A stretch of DNA of 64,000 bases from Taeniopygia guttata (GCF_048771995.1 NC_133028.1:70915001-70979000); one strand, 5' to 3'. Counted from the stretch's first letter, positions 26,586 through 36,550 are shown. Notes: a model not told the origin generated them from the sequence alone. Numbers and translations: made by a program.

Positions 26586-26741
26586 ATGCTGAGGGTGGGA
26601 GAGGAGCACCGCAGCTGCCCCGGAGCATCTCAGCCTGCAAGAGGAGAGCTGAGTCAAATGAGCAAGCGTGGATTGCTTACAGATTGTAGCTGGATGTCCC
26701 GGAACGGTGTGTATAAAAGAAAAAAGCCAAAAGTTTTCTGA
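26586..26741 (+). other. Upstream ORF in the PCDH18 leader
   Basis: An ATG at 26586 opens a 51-codon frame ending in TGA at 26739-26741. Two further in-frame ATGs (26658 and 26694) share the same stop. The frame differs from PCDH18 and ends 145 nt before the main ATG, leaving room for reinitiation. If transcription starts near 26500, ribosomes meet this ORF first. The peptide is basic near its end and resembles nothing I know, so a regulatory rather than protein role is more likely. Confidence 0.45.
26712..26719 (+). promoter_or_regulatory. TATA-like element inside the leader
   Basis: TATAAAAG preceded by GTG lies 168 bp upstream of the main ATG. If it works as a TATA box, initiation would be near 26742-26750, giving a short leader free of the upstream ORF. 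It may equally be a chance AT-rich stretch of the leader. Confidence 0.3.
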
Positions 26742-26886
26742 TCTGTAAGTTATTAATACTTGGCTGGCTAGAAAAGGCGTTTTCAAGCTGGAAAGGACCA
26801 GATGTGCTTTGGATTTAAAGTGCCGGAGGAAGGCAAAATAATTGCTTTTTAACTTATTGGGAGAAATTAATTGCAAAAACTTGCAA

Positions 26887-29370
26887 ATGTATCGAATCGA
26901 CGGTAAAATGCACTTTGTATTCGTTTTTGCACTGATCCTAATATCTTGCAATAATGCTGTGCTGGGCAAGAATTTGAAATACAGGATTTACGAGGAGCAG
27001 AGGGTTGGATCAGTAATAGCAAGACTATCGGAGGACGTTGCTGATGTTTTATTAAAAATGCCTAACCCTTCCTCAGTTCGGTTTCGAGCCATGCAGAGGG
27101 GAAATTCTCCCTTGCTTGTAGTCCGTGAGGATAATGGAGAAATCAGCATAGGAGCTAAAATTGATCGGGAACAACTGTGCCAGAAAAACTTAAACTGCTC
27201 CATAGAGTTTGATGTGATCACTCTGCCCACTGAACATCTGCAGCTTTTCCATGTTGAAGTTGAAGTGCTGGATATTAATGACAATTCTCCGCAGTTTTCC
27301 AGAGCTCTTATCCCTATTGAGATATCAGAGAGTGCAGCTGTAGGAACTCGGATCCCTTTGGACAGTGCTTTTGATCCAGATGTGGGAGACAACTCCCTCC
27401 ACACTTATTCCCTTTCTGCAAACGATTTTTTTAGCATTGATGTGAGAACCAGGACTGACGGTGCTAAGTACGCAGAGCTGATTGTGGTCAGAGAGCTGGA
27501 TCGCGAGTTGAAGTCGACTTACGAACTCCAGCTCACTGCCTCTGACAAAGGGGTGCCTCAGAGGTCTGGGTCATCCCTCCTGAAAATCAGCATTTCTGAT
27601 TCCAACGACAACAGCCCTGTCTTTGAGCAGCAGTCGTATATTATCCAGCTCTTGGAAAACTCTCCTGTTGGGACTTTGCTCATAGACCTCAATGCTACCG
27701 ATCCAGATGAGGGCGCCAATGGGAAGGTCGTGTACTCCTTTAGCAGTCATGTGTCTGCCAAAATTATAGAAACTTTCAGGATAGACCCAGAAAAAGGTCA
27801 CCTAACCCTGCTGAAGCAAGTGGACTATGAGCTAACCAAATCCTATGAAATTGATGCTCAGGCTCAGGATATGGGGCCAAATTCTATTCCAGCTCACTGC
27901 AAAATTATAATTAAAGTTGTGGATGTGAATGACAACAAGCCAGAAATCAACTTAAATCTGATGTCCACAGAGAGAGAAGAGGTAGCTTGCATCTCTGAGG
28001 GGTCACCCCTAGACACCTTTGTTGCCCTGGTCAGAGTGCAAGATAAGGACTCTGGTGTGAATGGGGAGGTCGTTTGTAAGCTCCATGGGCATGGCCACTT
28101 TAAACTTCAAAAGACTTATGAAAATAACTATTTAATCTTAACTAATGCCACTCTAGATAGGGAAAAGAGATCTGAATACATCTTGACTGTAATAGCAGAG
28201 GACAAGGGAACGCCAAGCCTCTCCACAGTGAAACACTTTACTGTCCAAATCAGTGATGAAAATGACAACCCACCCCGCTTCCAGACAAACAGATATGAAG
28301 TTGTTATCTTGGAAAATAACTCTCCTGGAGCATACATCACATCAGTCACAGCCACAGACCCAGATCTAGGTGACAATGGGCAGGTGACATACACTATTTT
28401 GGAGAACTCTGTTTTGGGAAGTTCTATAACCACCTATGTGACCATTGACCCCTCCAATGGGGCAATCTATGCCCTGCGAACCTTTGATCACGAAGAGGTA
28501 AATCAAATTGCCTTCACTGTCCAAGCCAGGGATGGAGGGAGCCAGCAGCTCATTAGCAACACCACAGTTGTACTCACCATCATTGATGAAAACGACAACG
28601 CTCCTGTCATCGTGGGGCCGGCACTACGCAACAGCACAGCAGAAATCTCAATCCCTAAAGATGCTGAAACTGGCTTTCTTGTCACCAGGATAAGGGCTAC
28701 AGACAGAGACTCTGGTATGAACTCTGAACTCAGCTGCTCCATAGCAGCTGACAAGGAGAACAGCATCTTTGTGATGGATCCCCAAACTTGTGACATCTCT
28801 ATCAATGTGAGTGTTGAATCAGTTCCAGCAAAACAATGGGAGTTTTTGGTTATAGTCCAGGATAAAGGCAGCCCTCAGCTTAGTACTAAAGCTCTTCTGA
28901 AATGTACCATTTTGGAGCACGTTTATTCATTTTCAAGCACCGAAGCAACTTTGGTAAGCCAGCCCTCCCTGGACATCTCCATGATAACAATTATATCTTT
29001 AGGATCTATATGTGCCGTGTTATTGGTTATTATGGTTATCTTTGCTACGAGGTGCAATCGAGAGAAAAAGGACACCAGGTCTTACAACTGCCGTGTGGCC
29101 GAATCAACCTACCAGCACCACCCAAAACGTCCCTCCAGGCAGATCCACAAAGGGGACATCACCCTGGTGCCCACGGTTAATGGCACTCTACCCATCAGAT
29201 CTCACCACAGAGCTTCGCCGTCATCGTCCCCAGCCCTGGAGAGGGGTCAAATGAGCAGCAGGCAGAGCCACCACAGCCACCAGTCACTGAACAGCCTGGT
29301 GACCATCTCCTCGAACCACATGCCTGAAAATTTCTCCCTGGAACTCACCCATGCTACACCGGCTGTCGAG
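26887..29370 (+). CDS. PCDH18: PCDH18 coding exon 1 (ectodomain, TM, proximal tail)
   Basis: One large exon encodes residues 1-828: the signal peptide, all six cadherin repeats, the transmembrane helix and the first 107 cytoplasmic residues up to THATPAVE. A single ectodomain exon is typical of non-clustered and clustered protocadherins. The exon ends on a whole codon (GAG, phase 0) followed by the donor GTAAGG at 29371. The frame stays open for 70 more codons into the intron, to a TAA at 29578-29580, so a simple ORF call overruns the exon. The open frame also extends upstream to 26842, but only from a TTG, so that extension is not used. Confidence 0.96.
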
Positions 29371-32300
29371 GTAAGGTCCAGCCCTTGGTTTTGCACATCC
29401 ATTCATGCAGACACTCATTTGGAGGTGTGCACACACCCCTGCGTGCAGTCTGTGGGAGCAAGAGGCAGCCAGGTCTGTGCCTCATGGGAATGTGGAAATC
29501 ATGGATTTCTCTTCGATGTCACAGCTTTTCAGTTTTACTCCAATATCAACAGATGCCATTGCTCTGAGGAACAGGGTTAAATCTGTTGTTAATAGCATTA
29601 TTCCTTGGTTCTTCCTTGTAAGGTGAAAACAATGGAGTGGAACATAGTGCTCTGCACTGGTTAACTGTTCACTCTTTCCTCCTTGCCGTCCCTGTACAGC
29701 TCCATCTGAGAAAGAGTGCCTGAGTATTTGTATTCATAAACATTCCAGGAAACTCTTTTGTTAGTGGGGGTGCAGAACTAAAACATTCTGACACAGTTTG
29801 AGTACAGCTGCAGCAACACATAGCTGCAACCCCATCTCAAACTTTGAGACTCCCTGTCTCAGTTTTTACTGCAAATGCTTAAATAAACGAGAGCTGTGTC
29901 CTGGTAACTCTTTACATGCAAGCTGTTTTGGTTTGAACTAGGATCCTGGAATATTAATGGCATGATTCTAATATATTAAACCAAAACAAAACTCCACCTC
30001 TGTTTAATTGCTTGTTTTACTTGTTAAGGAATTCATTATTATGAATTCAGAGGCTAATGAACAGTATCGAACTTCCTCATTTTACAGAGTCTTCAGATGT
30101 TTCCTGTGTCAGACACTACACTAACAAATATTGTACTGCATTATATATGTGCAGGAATTTGATTTAATTAAATCTTAAAGGGGGAAAAAATAAACCACAA
30201 ACAAACCTGAGAAGAAAATTAGTGGTTTTATGGCTAGGAGCTTGAGCTTTAATTTCAAGGAATCAGTCTTTTCACCTTTTCTTTAGCAGGTTTCTCAGCT
30301 TCTCTCGATGCTTCATCAGGGCCAGTATCAACCAAGGCCAAGTTTTAGAGGAAACAAGTATTCCAGAAGTTACAGGTAAGAATCCAGTTCTTCTGCTACA
30401 CATGAGTGTACACGGATCAGAAATATAAGGACACTTATTTTTAAACAAAAAGTGGACTATAGCATACTTGAGATAACGTAGTTCTCCACAATTCTCTTTG
30501 CAGATATGCCCTACAAGATATGGATAAATTCAGCTTGAAAGACAGTGGCCGGGGTGATAGTGAAGCTGGAGACAGTGATTATGATTTGGGGAGAGAGTCT
30601 CCAATTGACAGACTTCTTGGGGAAGGATTCAGTGACCTTTTCCTTACAGATGGAAGAATTCCTGCAGGTAAGAGCAGAATGGAAGCTGAGCAGTTTATTT
30701 ACAGTTCTGCCTGGCTGTTCACTTTGATAAAACTACTACTGAGAAAGCAAAAGTTCTTTAGCTTTCAAGTCCTATGTTTCCTTCCTTTTTTTACTTTGCT
30801 TCATGATACATACTGAGTTGAAGCCCTGATGTATCCACAAAAATGAAACCTCAGATGCAACTGCAAATCTACCCAGAGCAATGCCTACTTTTTTTGTTAC
30901 TCACATCATGAGCTGGCTCCAAATTCTTCCTAAAAGTATGATCTGCTCTAAGTCCTTAGCCTTTTAATGACTGGGTGGATGTTTTTTGCAAAGCCAGACA
31001 GTTGAGGTTTGTTAAAAATACAGTGACCTATAATTTGGGAGATAGGTTTTCCTCAGTGGATTTGAACCATATGACACAAAGTTTTACCATTTAGAAATTG
31101 AGTGCGAAAGTGAACCAGGAATAGGGATGGAGAAGAAAGAAAAGTGTTCTCCCCACTGAAAAATGAACTTGAGTAGCAGGGGAAGGTTCTAAATATTTCC
31201 CAGATTTTAAATCTTGCAACCCTAACTTCTGGAAGCAAGAGCTTAAGAGGTACAGTTCAGGGGCAGAGGGCAGAAAAGAAAAAGATTGGAAAAGGGTGAG
31301 TGACAGTAGGATAAACACACATAAACATATTCATGTGTATGAAGTATTGCTTTTAAATTCATGCCCAAATAAAAGTTGAATAAAAGGTCATGGGAATTCA
31401 TGCTTAGTACAGATAGAAGAATTTTTAAATTACTTTAATAATTATACAGCCTCTGGTTGTACCCTAGATCTTTTTCTTACTTCAGATCATATTTTGTTTT
31501 CTCTGTATAACCAGAGGGCCAGATAATTTCAGTAGGGTTCACTGAACCATGTTTATAAATTTAACAAGTTTAGTAAAGTAATTTTATAAATGGAGGCCCT
31601 TTGCTGTGGGGGCTGGTGCAGCACATGGCATTCCTAAAGTGACCCCCATGTATTAACCAGGGTTGTTATGTTAGACAAGACAGAATGCCAAAAGTTCAAA
31701 TAGTTTTTCTTACACATTGTAACTTTAAAATTTTCTGTGCAGATTTTGCTCCAGTTTAGGTCCTGTATCACATACCCGGCCATTCACCTGCCTCCTCAAA
31801 AGTGCTCAAAACCATAGGCCTTGAAGAGTTGCTCTGTTTTCAGAGTCTTTTACCTAAATCTGGATTTCTAATATATTTTTATCCTCATCCTCCCAAACTC
31901 CTCTGCCAGCTAGCATGAGGCGTATCTCATTCTCTCATATGCTTTAGCAAGGAGGCAGGGAGGGATCTGCTGGAGCTCTCAGCTGGCCTGGGGAACTGGG
32001 AGTGCAATGGTGTTTGCACTGGCATCCAGCCCTGCTGCTGCCAAGGAAGAGTGATCCCTTTACAGTGGGCAACTGGGGGCTGCCAGCAGACAGGAATGGT
32101 TGTTGTCCTCTTAGCTGGCTGGAATGCCTATGACCCATTTTCAGCTCTTACAATTCCCTCTCTAAACAGTAAGCCTAAGGATAGGATTTCCAAAAATGCC
32201 AGGCTAATTAAATTCAAAGTAAGGGAAACTCCTCTCAGTACAGACAGAACTGGGTTGGGCTATCAAGATTGGTATTTAGTCTCACCCAGATGTCCATTTA

Positions 32301-35072
32301 CTGCTATGCGTGGCCTTAATCCTTCAGATAAGACTGTTGAACCTGTTTGGAAGAGACCTGAATTGATCTACAATCCCAATACATGCAAAGGAAAAGAAAA
32401 CTTCCTGAAGGTTTCGTGTTCTCCATTTTGAAAGGTTTCTGCATTGTCAGTCTAGACACAGGCAAAAATGCTGGGGGGGAAGGTCCTTTCAGTTTGTCTG
32501 TTTAAGGTGGAACAAGAAAGTAATAGAGCCAGTCCCTCAAAACTCCACAAATTACATGATTAGAAAGTTACATAGCTGTCCTTGAAATACTTTTTTTTTC
32601 TTTTTAAATCTTAACCAGCAAGCTTTAGTGTCTGGGGAAAAAAATAAAAAGTGAAAAAAAAAAGTTGTTGTGCGTCTGGCCATTTTAAAATTTATTGCTG
32701 ATTTAAGGACAGATTGTGTCACCATTCAGTTACTTCAGAGTATTTTTTGATCAGGAATGTCAGAATATATTATTTTAAACCAAAACCATTCCTGATAACA
32801 ACGGCTGCAAAACTGTCACTAAGACAAACTTTGCTACTAATGAAATGCCAGACCATTGAAAGTATCTAATGAATTTAAAGGAGTCTTAAAGGAATTGCCT
32901 TAATTAGAAGTGTAATCCTCACCTTCTGGGATGAATTGAGAACTGGTCATGGATCACTTAGATGCCTTTTGACAGTTCTAACTCTTGGGCATTTTCTGTA
33001 AAATGTCATACATGGGAGCCAACAATTGCAGGCATTTCAGTCACTTGTATCAGAACTTCAGCCACTGATATATTCTAGTTTGCTTTGTTTGCTTGAAACT
33101 TCCTGAATCAGGAGTTATTTTGCAATAGATTAAGCAATATCCAGGCTGCAATCTGAGTTTATAATCTTGTGGAAATTCGTACTGTTGCATGCATGACATG
33201 GAGAAAGTTTATATTCATAGGAATGGAAAGGCCACTAGGAAAGCAAACAATATGATAGGCTGTGTATAGTGCAAAAATATAGTTCTGGCAGTATGAGAGT
33301 AGGACTTCATAAATCACTAGTACATCCAAAACTGAAATGCTCTGTTCAGTTCTGCTTACACCACTACAAAAAGATTTTTTGATGAACAGAGTGGATCCAG
33401 AGCCAGATGGGAAATGTGTTGAGGGAGCAAGGAAAACTTCCAGGGCATGACTGCAAACATTTCTTTTGCAGGCAGTATATGCTGAGAAAGAACAAGAAAC
33501 TCTATTCTGTGTGGGATAATCTAACCATTAAGTGATATGGGCAGGAGTTTCTTATGGTCAAAATATGGATACTGCAAAGAGCCTGTCATTTCTGAAAGCT
33601 GCACCCAGCAGCACCCAGATCTTCTCCAGCATATGTGGCAGGCACACAGACACACAGCCTGAGGCAAGGCTTTGTGTCCTATGATCAGCTCCCTTTGGGC
33701 TGGAGAATTTAGCATGTCTCCCAGCACATCCCTCTCTGCAGATCCATCTCTGCTTCCAGGAACTATTCCTGATAGTGGATTAAAATTTAAGGATTTAGTT
33801 CAAAGGTAATATGGCAGTGGTTCACCTTGAGTTCTACATACACTTCATTGTCAGAACAAAGCAGTTGTTTAATGGAAAAGGAGATCCCTCTGCAGGTTAT
33901 TATTCTTTGCTCTTTATTTCCCCTGTTCATTTATTCCCACTTGATGGCTCTGATATGCCTCACTAGTTGCCTGTGGAAGACTTCTCTTAAACTCTAGTGC
34001 TTGGAGGTAGAAATTTCATCCTTTTATTTTATATTTTTTTAATGAGCCAGAACTGTACAAAGGGCTTGTGTGGCTTCCAGCCACGAGTGCTTGTTTTTCC
34101 ACCTGGGATTTACCTGTTTATCTGAGGCCTTAGTTAAGAGATTGCATTGCTCGCTCACATGAGCTGCACTGGTTATTCTCGTTTTTGGAAATGGAGGTAC
34201 CAGACAATTTATATTTGCCACGTTCTTGCACACCCAAGGTGCAAGGAGGTATTTGCCACGTTCTTGCACATGCAAGGTGAAACCAATCACCAGATTTGAA
34301 CATCTCTGGGGAAGTTGAGTCCTGGTGAGGGGATTCCCTGTGAGTGCAGGTGCTGTGTGCAGCAGGAGGGCATGCTCACTCTCCTGGTGTCTCTCTTGCA
34401 GCCATGCGCCTGTGCACGGAGGAGTGCAGGGTCCTGGGCCACTCTGACCAGTGCTGGATGCCACCGCTGCCCTCTCCCTCTTCCGACTACAGGAGCAACA
34501 TGTTCATCCCTGGGGAGGAGTTCCAGTCCCCCCAGCAGCACCTGCAGCAGCAGCACCACCAGGGTCTCGAGGAGGATGCCCAGGCAGCTGACGCCGGTGA
34601 GAAAAAGAAGAGCTTTTCAACATTTGGGAAGGACTGCCAGAGTGAGGAGGAATCAGGGGACACCTGCACCTCCTCCCTCCTCTCGGAAATGAGCAGCGTC
34701 TTCCAGCGCCTGCTGCCTCCCTCGCTGGACGCCTACGCGGAGTGCAGTGAGACGGATCGCTCCAACTCGTTGGAGCGCAGGAAGGGACATTTGCCAGCCA
34801 AGAACGTGAATTATCCCCCGGGGGTGGCAGCCTGGGCAGCCAGCACACATTTCCAGAACCCTGCCAACAACGGGCCCGCTCTGGGGACTCACTCGGGCGC
34901 TCAGCCTTCGTCCAAATGGCTGCCAGCCATGGAGGAGATCCCGGAGAATTACGAAGAAGACGATTTTGACAATGTGCTCAACCACCTCAGCGATGGCAAA
35001 CATGAACTCATGGATGCCAGCGAGCTGGTGGCAGAAATTAACAAGCTGCTGCAAGATGTCCGGCAGAACTAG
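26887..35072 (+). CDS. PCDH18: Protocadherin-18, four coding exons, complete
   Basis: The CDS joins 26887-29370, 30287-30375, 30504-30667 and 34402-35072 (3,408 nt, 1,135 aa plus TAG), the same length as I recall for human PCDH18. The product is a single-pass plasma-membrane cell-adhesion protein of the delta-2 protocadherins. Visible parts: signal peptide about 1-27; six cadherin repeats with Ca-binding DxNDN linkers starting at residues 129, 238, 346, 457 and 567; several N-glycosylation sequons; transmembrane helix about 699-721 followed by RCNREKK; cytoplasmic tail 722-1135 ending in DVRQN. The tail holds FSTFGK at 984-989, which fits the WIRS consensus for the WAVE complex. Mouse Pcdh18 is reported to bind Disabled-1 through its tail. 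I chose the ATG at 26887 because it gives the same seven-residue lead before MHF as the human protein. An internal ATG at 26908 is an alternative. No frameshift or stop was found. Confidence 0.97.
29371..30286 (+). other. PCDH18: PCDH18 intron 1 (916 bp)
   Basis: Donor GTAAGG and acceptor CTTTAG with a TTTTCACCTTTTCTTTAG pyrimidine stretch. The exon 1 frame stays open to 29580, and an AATAAA at 29882-29887 lies about 300 bp further on. The rest is unremarkable AT-rich sequence with no repeat I recognise. Confidence 0.9.
30287..30375 (+). CDS. PCDH18: PCDH18 coding exon 2
   Basis: This 89-nt exon encodes [18 protein letters not shown] and flanking residues of the proximal cytoplasmic tail, a block that matches the vertebrate PCDH18 tail. 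The acceptor is the tandem TAGCAG at 30284-30289: use of the first AG includes a glutamine codon (CAG), use of the second omits it. The donor is AG|GTAAGA at 30375/30376. The last codon (Arg, AG|A) is split across intron 2, phase 2. Intron 2 is only 128 bp. Confidence 0.93.
30376..30503 (+). other. PCDH18: PCDH18 intron 2 (128 bp)
   Basis: A short GT-AG intron between the split Arg codon halves, with GTAAGA donor and TTCTCTTTGCAG acceptor. Nothing else is seen in it. Confidence 0.92.
30504..30667 (+). CDS. PCDH18: PCDH18 coding exon 3
   Basis: This 164-nt exon encodes about residues 858-912, starting in the split Arg codon and reading [20 protein letters not shown]. It carries an acidic, serine-rich tail segment ([20 protein letters not shown]) shared with other delta-2 protocadherins. 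The acceptor is TTTGCAG|A at 30503/30504 and the donor is GCAG|GTAAGA at 30667/30668. The final G is the first base of a split Ala codon (phase 1). Confidence 0.94.
33221..33381 (+). mobile_element. Decayed LINE reverse-transcriptase relic in intron 3
   Basis: With frame changes, the + strand still reads ANNMIGCV and then [14 protein letters not shown] and HHYKK. These match the C-terminal end of CR1/L2-type reverse transcriptases (KSLVRPHLEYCVQFW and HYKKD as known for the family). Stops and frame breaks show it is dead and old. Boundaries are approximate. Confidence 0.55.
34212..34280 (+). repeat. 38-bp tandem duplication near the exon 4 acceptor
   Basis: TATTTGCCACGTTCTTGCAC starts at 34212 and again at 34250. 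The second copy diverges after CAAGGTG. The pair ends about 120 bp before exon 4. Confidence 0.9.
34402..35072 (+). CDS. PCDH18: PCDH18 coding exon 4, distal cytoplasmic tail and stop
   Basis: The terminal coding exon begins CC|ATG CGC CTG TGC after acceptor TCTTGCAG and encodes residues 913-1135, with the stop TAG at 35070-35072. It contains the conserved [19 protein letters not shown] block, a Gln/His-rich stretch (957-966), the WIRS-like FSTFGK (984-989), [20 protein letters not shown], and the conserved C-terminus from [20 protein letters not shown] to the last residue N1135. It is GC-rich compared with intron 3. The ATG in the exon is internal and not a start. Confidence 0.95.
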
Positions 35073-35307
35073 TTGTTTCAAAAGCCTATTTTTCCATATT
35101 TATGGAAAACTGGAAGGGGAAAAAAAACAGAACAAAAAGTAGACTGAGGAGAACTGGCATTGCCAACTAGTTGCATTTATCATAAATGTGTCTGTGTATG
35201 TTGAATATTAAAATACTGTATTTTCATATGTACACAATGCAAGTGTGATTATCTTTATCTGTATTTTAAAAATACATTTGTACCTTATATTTATGTGTAA
35301 TTTAACA

Positions 35308-35313
35308 AATAAA
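35308..35313 (+). terminator. Poly(A) signal 1, proximal
   Basis: AATAAA 236 nt after the stop, in an AT-rich context with a T-rich stretch just downstream. Confidence 0.5.
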
Positions 35314-35564
35314 TTTTATTTTTGTACACCCACAGCAAGCATGTTTTCCTAAATGTATATAGGTGGTACCACCCTTGTCAAACTTAGAGCATTCTTGCCA
35401 TACAGGCATGTTTAAAAAAAAAAAAAAGAAAAAAAGAAGGATCTTGTTTTCCCTTATTATTTCTTTCAAATGTTTCAAATACAAATTCAGAACACTGAAA
35501 AAATTATGCAAATGTTAGTTTCAGTAAATGATCCAACAGCTTTTTTGCAATGTTTTATTCTTAT

Positions 35565-35570
35565 AATAAA
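35565..35570 (+). terminator. Poly(A) signal 2
   Basis: AATAAA followed about 20 nt later by a CA-containing possible cleavage site and then a T-rich stretch (CTTTTATTTTGATG), a good arrangement for 3' end formation. Confidence 0.55.
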
Positions 35571-35831
35571 GAATTGTAACTCCCACGAAACCTAAAATGT
35601 CTTTTATTTTGATGCTTTGGGTCTATAGAATAATTTTCTCATTTAAGTAATGGATTATTGCAGGCTGAAGTCTTCCTGTCTTTGGCACATAAGTGTTTTC
35701 CCCAGTGAACAAATAATGAATTTTGTGATGGGTCTTCCACTGTGATCTCTGCAAAAAAAAATGTAAATTTGTTGTGCTGTTGTTACACTGCAAAGCCAGT
35801 TGAAGTCAGCAGTGTATACTTGAAAGACAGC

Positions 35832-35837
35832 AATAAA
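35832..35837 (+). terminator. Poly(A) signal 3
   Basis: AATAAA in CAATAAAATCAG. The downstream element is less obvious than for the signals on either side. Confidence 0.35.
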
Positions 35838-35925
35838 ATCAGCTTTTCTGACCTCAAGCTGAATTCTGAATTTATGTAAATACAAAAATTGCAATGAACT
35901 GCTTTATCTTTGTAAGTGACACAAA

Positions 35926-35931
35926 AATAAA
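35926..35931 (+). terminator. Poly(A) signal 4, distal
   Basis: AATAAA in AAAATAAAAGCAATG. A GT/T-rich stretch follows further on (about 36012-36040). It is the last AATAAA before the TA-rich microsatellite and sets the likely outer limit of the gene. Confidence 0.45.
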
Positions 35932-36418
35932 AGCAATGTTGCATCTTCCAGAAAAACAGCTATATTTTGCCTCTGCACAGCAGCTACATTTTTGTATTAT
36001 CTATATTCTCTGTTGTAAGTGTGCATGTCTTTTGTTTGCAAAGCAGTACAAAAATGTTTGAACTTCCTAGCAAAGGGCAAGCCTGCAGGTACATTTGCTC
36101 TGGCTGCATCCCATCCTTCCACAGTGGGGCTTCTCTCTGTCCTAAAGCTCATTGAAAAGTAATTTATATTATGGTGGCATTGCTATAGTGGGGGTGATGT
36201 AACTAATATTGCTCAGATAAAAGTCAATATCATCCTTTTAGTTCCTTTCTTCAAAACTATTTTTTGTTAGCCTGTCATACACAAGGAGATCTTCTTAGTA
36301 GTAAACAAATGGATTTTACAGTTGAGAAACATGGGTGGGTTTTGAACCCCCCATGCTCATTTCAGGAGTGTTAAGAGATGGCCATAAAAACCTGCATTTT
36401 TGGCATAAATGCAGATGC

Positions 36419-36512
36419 TATGTATATATATACACTATATATATATATATACACTATATATACTATATATATATATACACTATGTATATAGTATATATAG
36501 ATGCATATTTTA

Positions 36513-36550
<38 letters not shown>

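Larger units (their letters stand above)
26170..26650 (+). promoter_or_regulatory. PCDH18: CpG-rich promoter region of PCDH18
   Basis: This is the only long GC-rich, CpG-rich stretch upstream of the gene in an otherwise AT-rich flank; CG dinucleotides cluster around 26186-26212 and 26463-26580. It contains a G-rich run at 26262-26275, a pyrimidine tract (26355-26411) and an inverted CCAAT box (ATTGG, 26417-26421) in CTGATTGGCTG, a good NF-Y context. An NF-Y site usually lies 60-100 bp upstream of the start, which would put initiation near 26480-26520. That start site is inferred, not seen. Confidence 0.75.
26490..26886 (+). other. PCDH18: Probable PCDH18 5' leader (5' UTR)
   Basis: The segment lies between the inferred start region and the first in-frame ATG at 26887. 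Its 5' edge is a guess from the CCAAT position. It carries a short upstream ORF (26586-26741), a TATA-like TATAAAAG (26712-26719) and a donor-like GTAAGT (26745-26750) that has no convincing acceptor before the main ATG. Confidence 0.5.
30668..34401 (+). other. PCDH18: PCDH18 intron 3 (3,734 bp)
   Basis: GT-AG intron with GTAAGA donor and TCTCTCTTGCAG acceptor. It contains a decayed LINE reverse-transcriptase relic (33221-33381) and a 38-bp tandem duplication (34212-34280) close to the acceptor. Apart from short ORFs that look random, the remainder holds nothing I can name. Confidence 0.9.
35073..35950 (+). other. PCDH18: PCDH18 3' UTR (extent depends on poly(A) site)
   Basis: AT-rich sequence follows the stop. 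Four AATAAA signals are present (35308, 35565, 35832 and 35926), so the 3' UTR could be about 260, 510, 780 or 870 nt. A near-pure A run (35413-35437) lies inside and could cause internal oligo-dT priming in cDNA data. No coding potential was found. Confidence 0.7.

Noticed and set aside
26745..26750. GTAAGT as donor of a 5' UTR intron
   Set aside because: The exon side is CT rather than AG, and no good acceptor lies before the main ATG. Kept only as a side note.
26842..26886. Upstream in-frame extension of PCDH18 from 26842
   Set aside because: It begins with TTG, not ATG. The ATG at 26887 matches the known N-terminus.
26433..26969. 178-codon minus-strand frame over the promoter and exon 1 start
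   Set aside because: It is antisense to the CpG-rich leader and coding start, with no domain; a compositional shadow.
34653..35081. 142-codon minus-strand frame in exon 4
   Set aside because: It is antisense to conserved PCDH18 codons, a typical shadow of a GC-rich exon.
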